This document shows, in pieces, positions 5,601 to 5,854 of a DNA stretch of 5,854 nt. Position 1 is the first letter of the stretch. Every line of letters begins with the position of its first letter. The translations under genes were made by a program, and so were the position numbers. Under the pieces are notes generated by a model that did no database searches, was not told the origin of the DNA, and was given only the letters and a program-made list of their open reading frames with translations. This stretch comes from Candidatus Latescibacterota bacterium (lineage in GTDB: Bacteria; Latescibacterota; UBA2968; UBA8231): assembly GCA_022825185.1 (NCBI GenBank), contig JAJDYK010000232.1, forward strand, positions 1 through 5,854. Direction: 5' to 3'.

Positions 5601-5636
5601 CGCCAGTAACGCTTTAGCTTTGGGAGTGCGTCAAAT
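5595..5636. terminator. 9-bp inverted repeat enclosing both convergent stop codons; possible bidirectional terminator
   Basis: ATTTGACGC at 5595-5603 and GCGTCAAAT at 5628-5636 are perfect reverse complements around a 24-base loop. The LysR stop (5598-5600) lies in one arm and the antitoxin stop (5614-5616) in the loop. On the plus strand a T-rich tract (TTATTTTTG) follows about ten bases later. The long loop and moderate stem are unlike a classical intrinsic terminator, so the terminator role is tentative while the repeat itself is certain. Confidence 0.4.
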
Positions 5637-5854
5637 TCGCGGGTCTTATTTTTGCAAGTTCGTCTTCCAAATGCTGCTCTACACGCCACAAATCACAGGC
5701 TTGTTGCAGGCGCAACCAGAGTCCCGGACCGTTGCCGACGAGTTTTCCTATTCTAAGTGCCATTTCTGTTGTAATCGGATGCGTACAAGCCAGAACGCGA
5801 TGCAATTGTTGACGCGAAACACCGAGTCGTCGAGCCGCTTCACTAACCGATAAC
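5614..5854 (-). CDS. higA: HigA-family antitoxin, C-terminal part (runs off the right edge)
   Basis: The minus-strand frame is open from the right edge to a TAA at 5614-5616 and gives 79 residues starting LSVSEAARRLGVSRQQLHRVL. This is the Xre-type helix-turn-helix of HigA/VapI antidotes. It is followed by ITTEMALRIGKLVGNGPGLWLRLQQACDLWRVE, the family hallmark (xxEMALRxxxxxGxxxxxWLxLQxxxDLW). HigA is usually about 95-105 residues, so some 20-30 N-terminal residues lie beyond the window. HigA binds and neutralises the HigB mRNA-cleaving toxin and represses its own operon. In HigBA loci the toxin gene comes first, so higB, if present, is beyond 5854. A TTG at 5803-5805 could be read as a start, but that would remove half of the HTH. 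The region is about 50% G+C, lower than the operon, which fits acquisition by transfer. The C-terminal tail after DLW (about 23 residues) is charged and longer than in many HigA proteins. Confidence 0.85.
   Translation of the reverse strand, partial: LSVSEAARRLGVSRQQLHRVLACTHPITTEMALRIGKLVGNGPGLWLRLQQACDLWRVEQHLEDELAKIRPANLTHSQS

Overview
The window looks like a stretch of chromosome from a GC-rich Gram-negative-type bacterium. Most genes are roughly 55-70% G+C, and GTG and TTG starts are common. The large FtsX-type permease that opens with a YYWRVHLGLLLGTAVA-like segment, and the thioesterase with an FRTRRRVEWADTDQAGIVHF-like N-terminus, remind me of Planctomycetota and neighbouring uncultured phyla. 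That placement comes from memory of family sequences, not from a search, and is low to moderate in confidence.

Layout. From about 4606 down to 1 the minus strand carries six tightly packed genes that read like one operon. In transcription order they are: a Cof-type HAD hydrolase (3734-4606), a short and divergent adenylosuccinate synthetase (2699-3718), a small five-helix DMT/EamA-like membrane protein (2163-2633), a hotdog-fold acyl-CoA thioesterase (1745-2161), a LolD/MacB-type ABC ATPase (1023-1748), and the N-terminal third or so of its FtsX/MacB-type permease (left edge to 1038). The junctions are 15 bp, 65 bp, 1 bp, an ATGA overlap and a 16-bp overlap. The last four genes are therefore probably translationally coupled. 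A divergent LysR-type regulator (4707-5600) faces the operon across a 100-bp, strongly AT-rich intergenic region with inverted repeats typical of LysR control sites. At the right edge a minus-strand gene (5614 to the edge) encodes the C-terminal 79 residues of a HigA-family antitoxin. It is tail to tail with the LysR gene, and the partner HigB toxin would lie outside the window.

How the genes may work together. The ATPase and permease form an ABC transporter of the lipoprotein-release/MacB type. The synthetase and HAD phosphatase are spaced as a pair, with a strong ribosome binding site for the synthetase overlapping the HAD stop codon. Whether they share a nucleotide pathway is inference. 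No common substrate for the whole operon can be read from the sequence.

Most interesting signals: (1) the same GC-rich palindromic element is inserted in the same reading frame into two adjacent genes, the ABC ATPase (1351-1400) and the permease (653-678), adding 17 and 9 codons and resembling the protein-coding palindromic elements known from Rickettsia; (2) the 339-residue adenylosuccinate synthetase keeps the catalytic Asp and His but has Ser in place of the P-loop Glu and Arg in place of the Gly of the aspartate-loop TTGR motif; (3) a perfect 9-bp inverted repeat encloses the two convergent stop codons at 5595-5636. No tRNA, rRNA, CRISPR array or transposase gene was seen.
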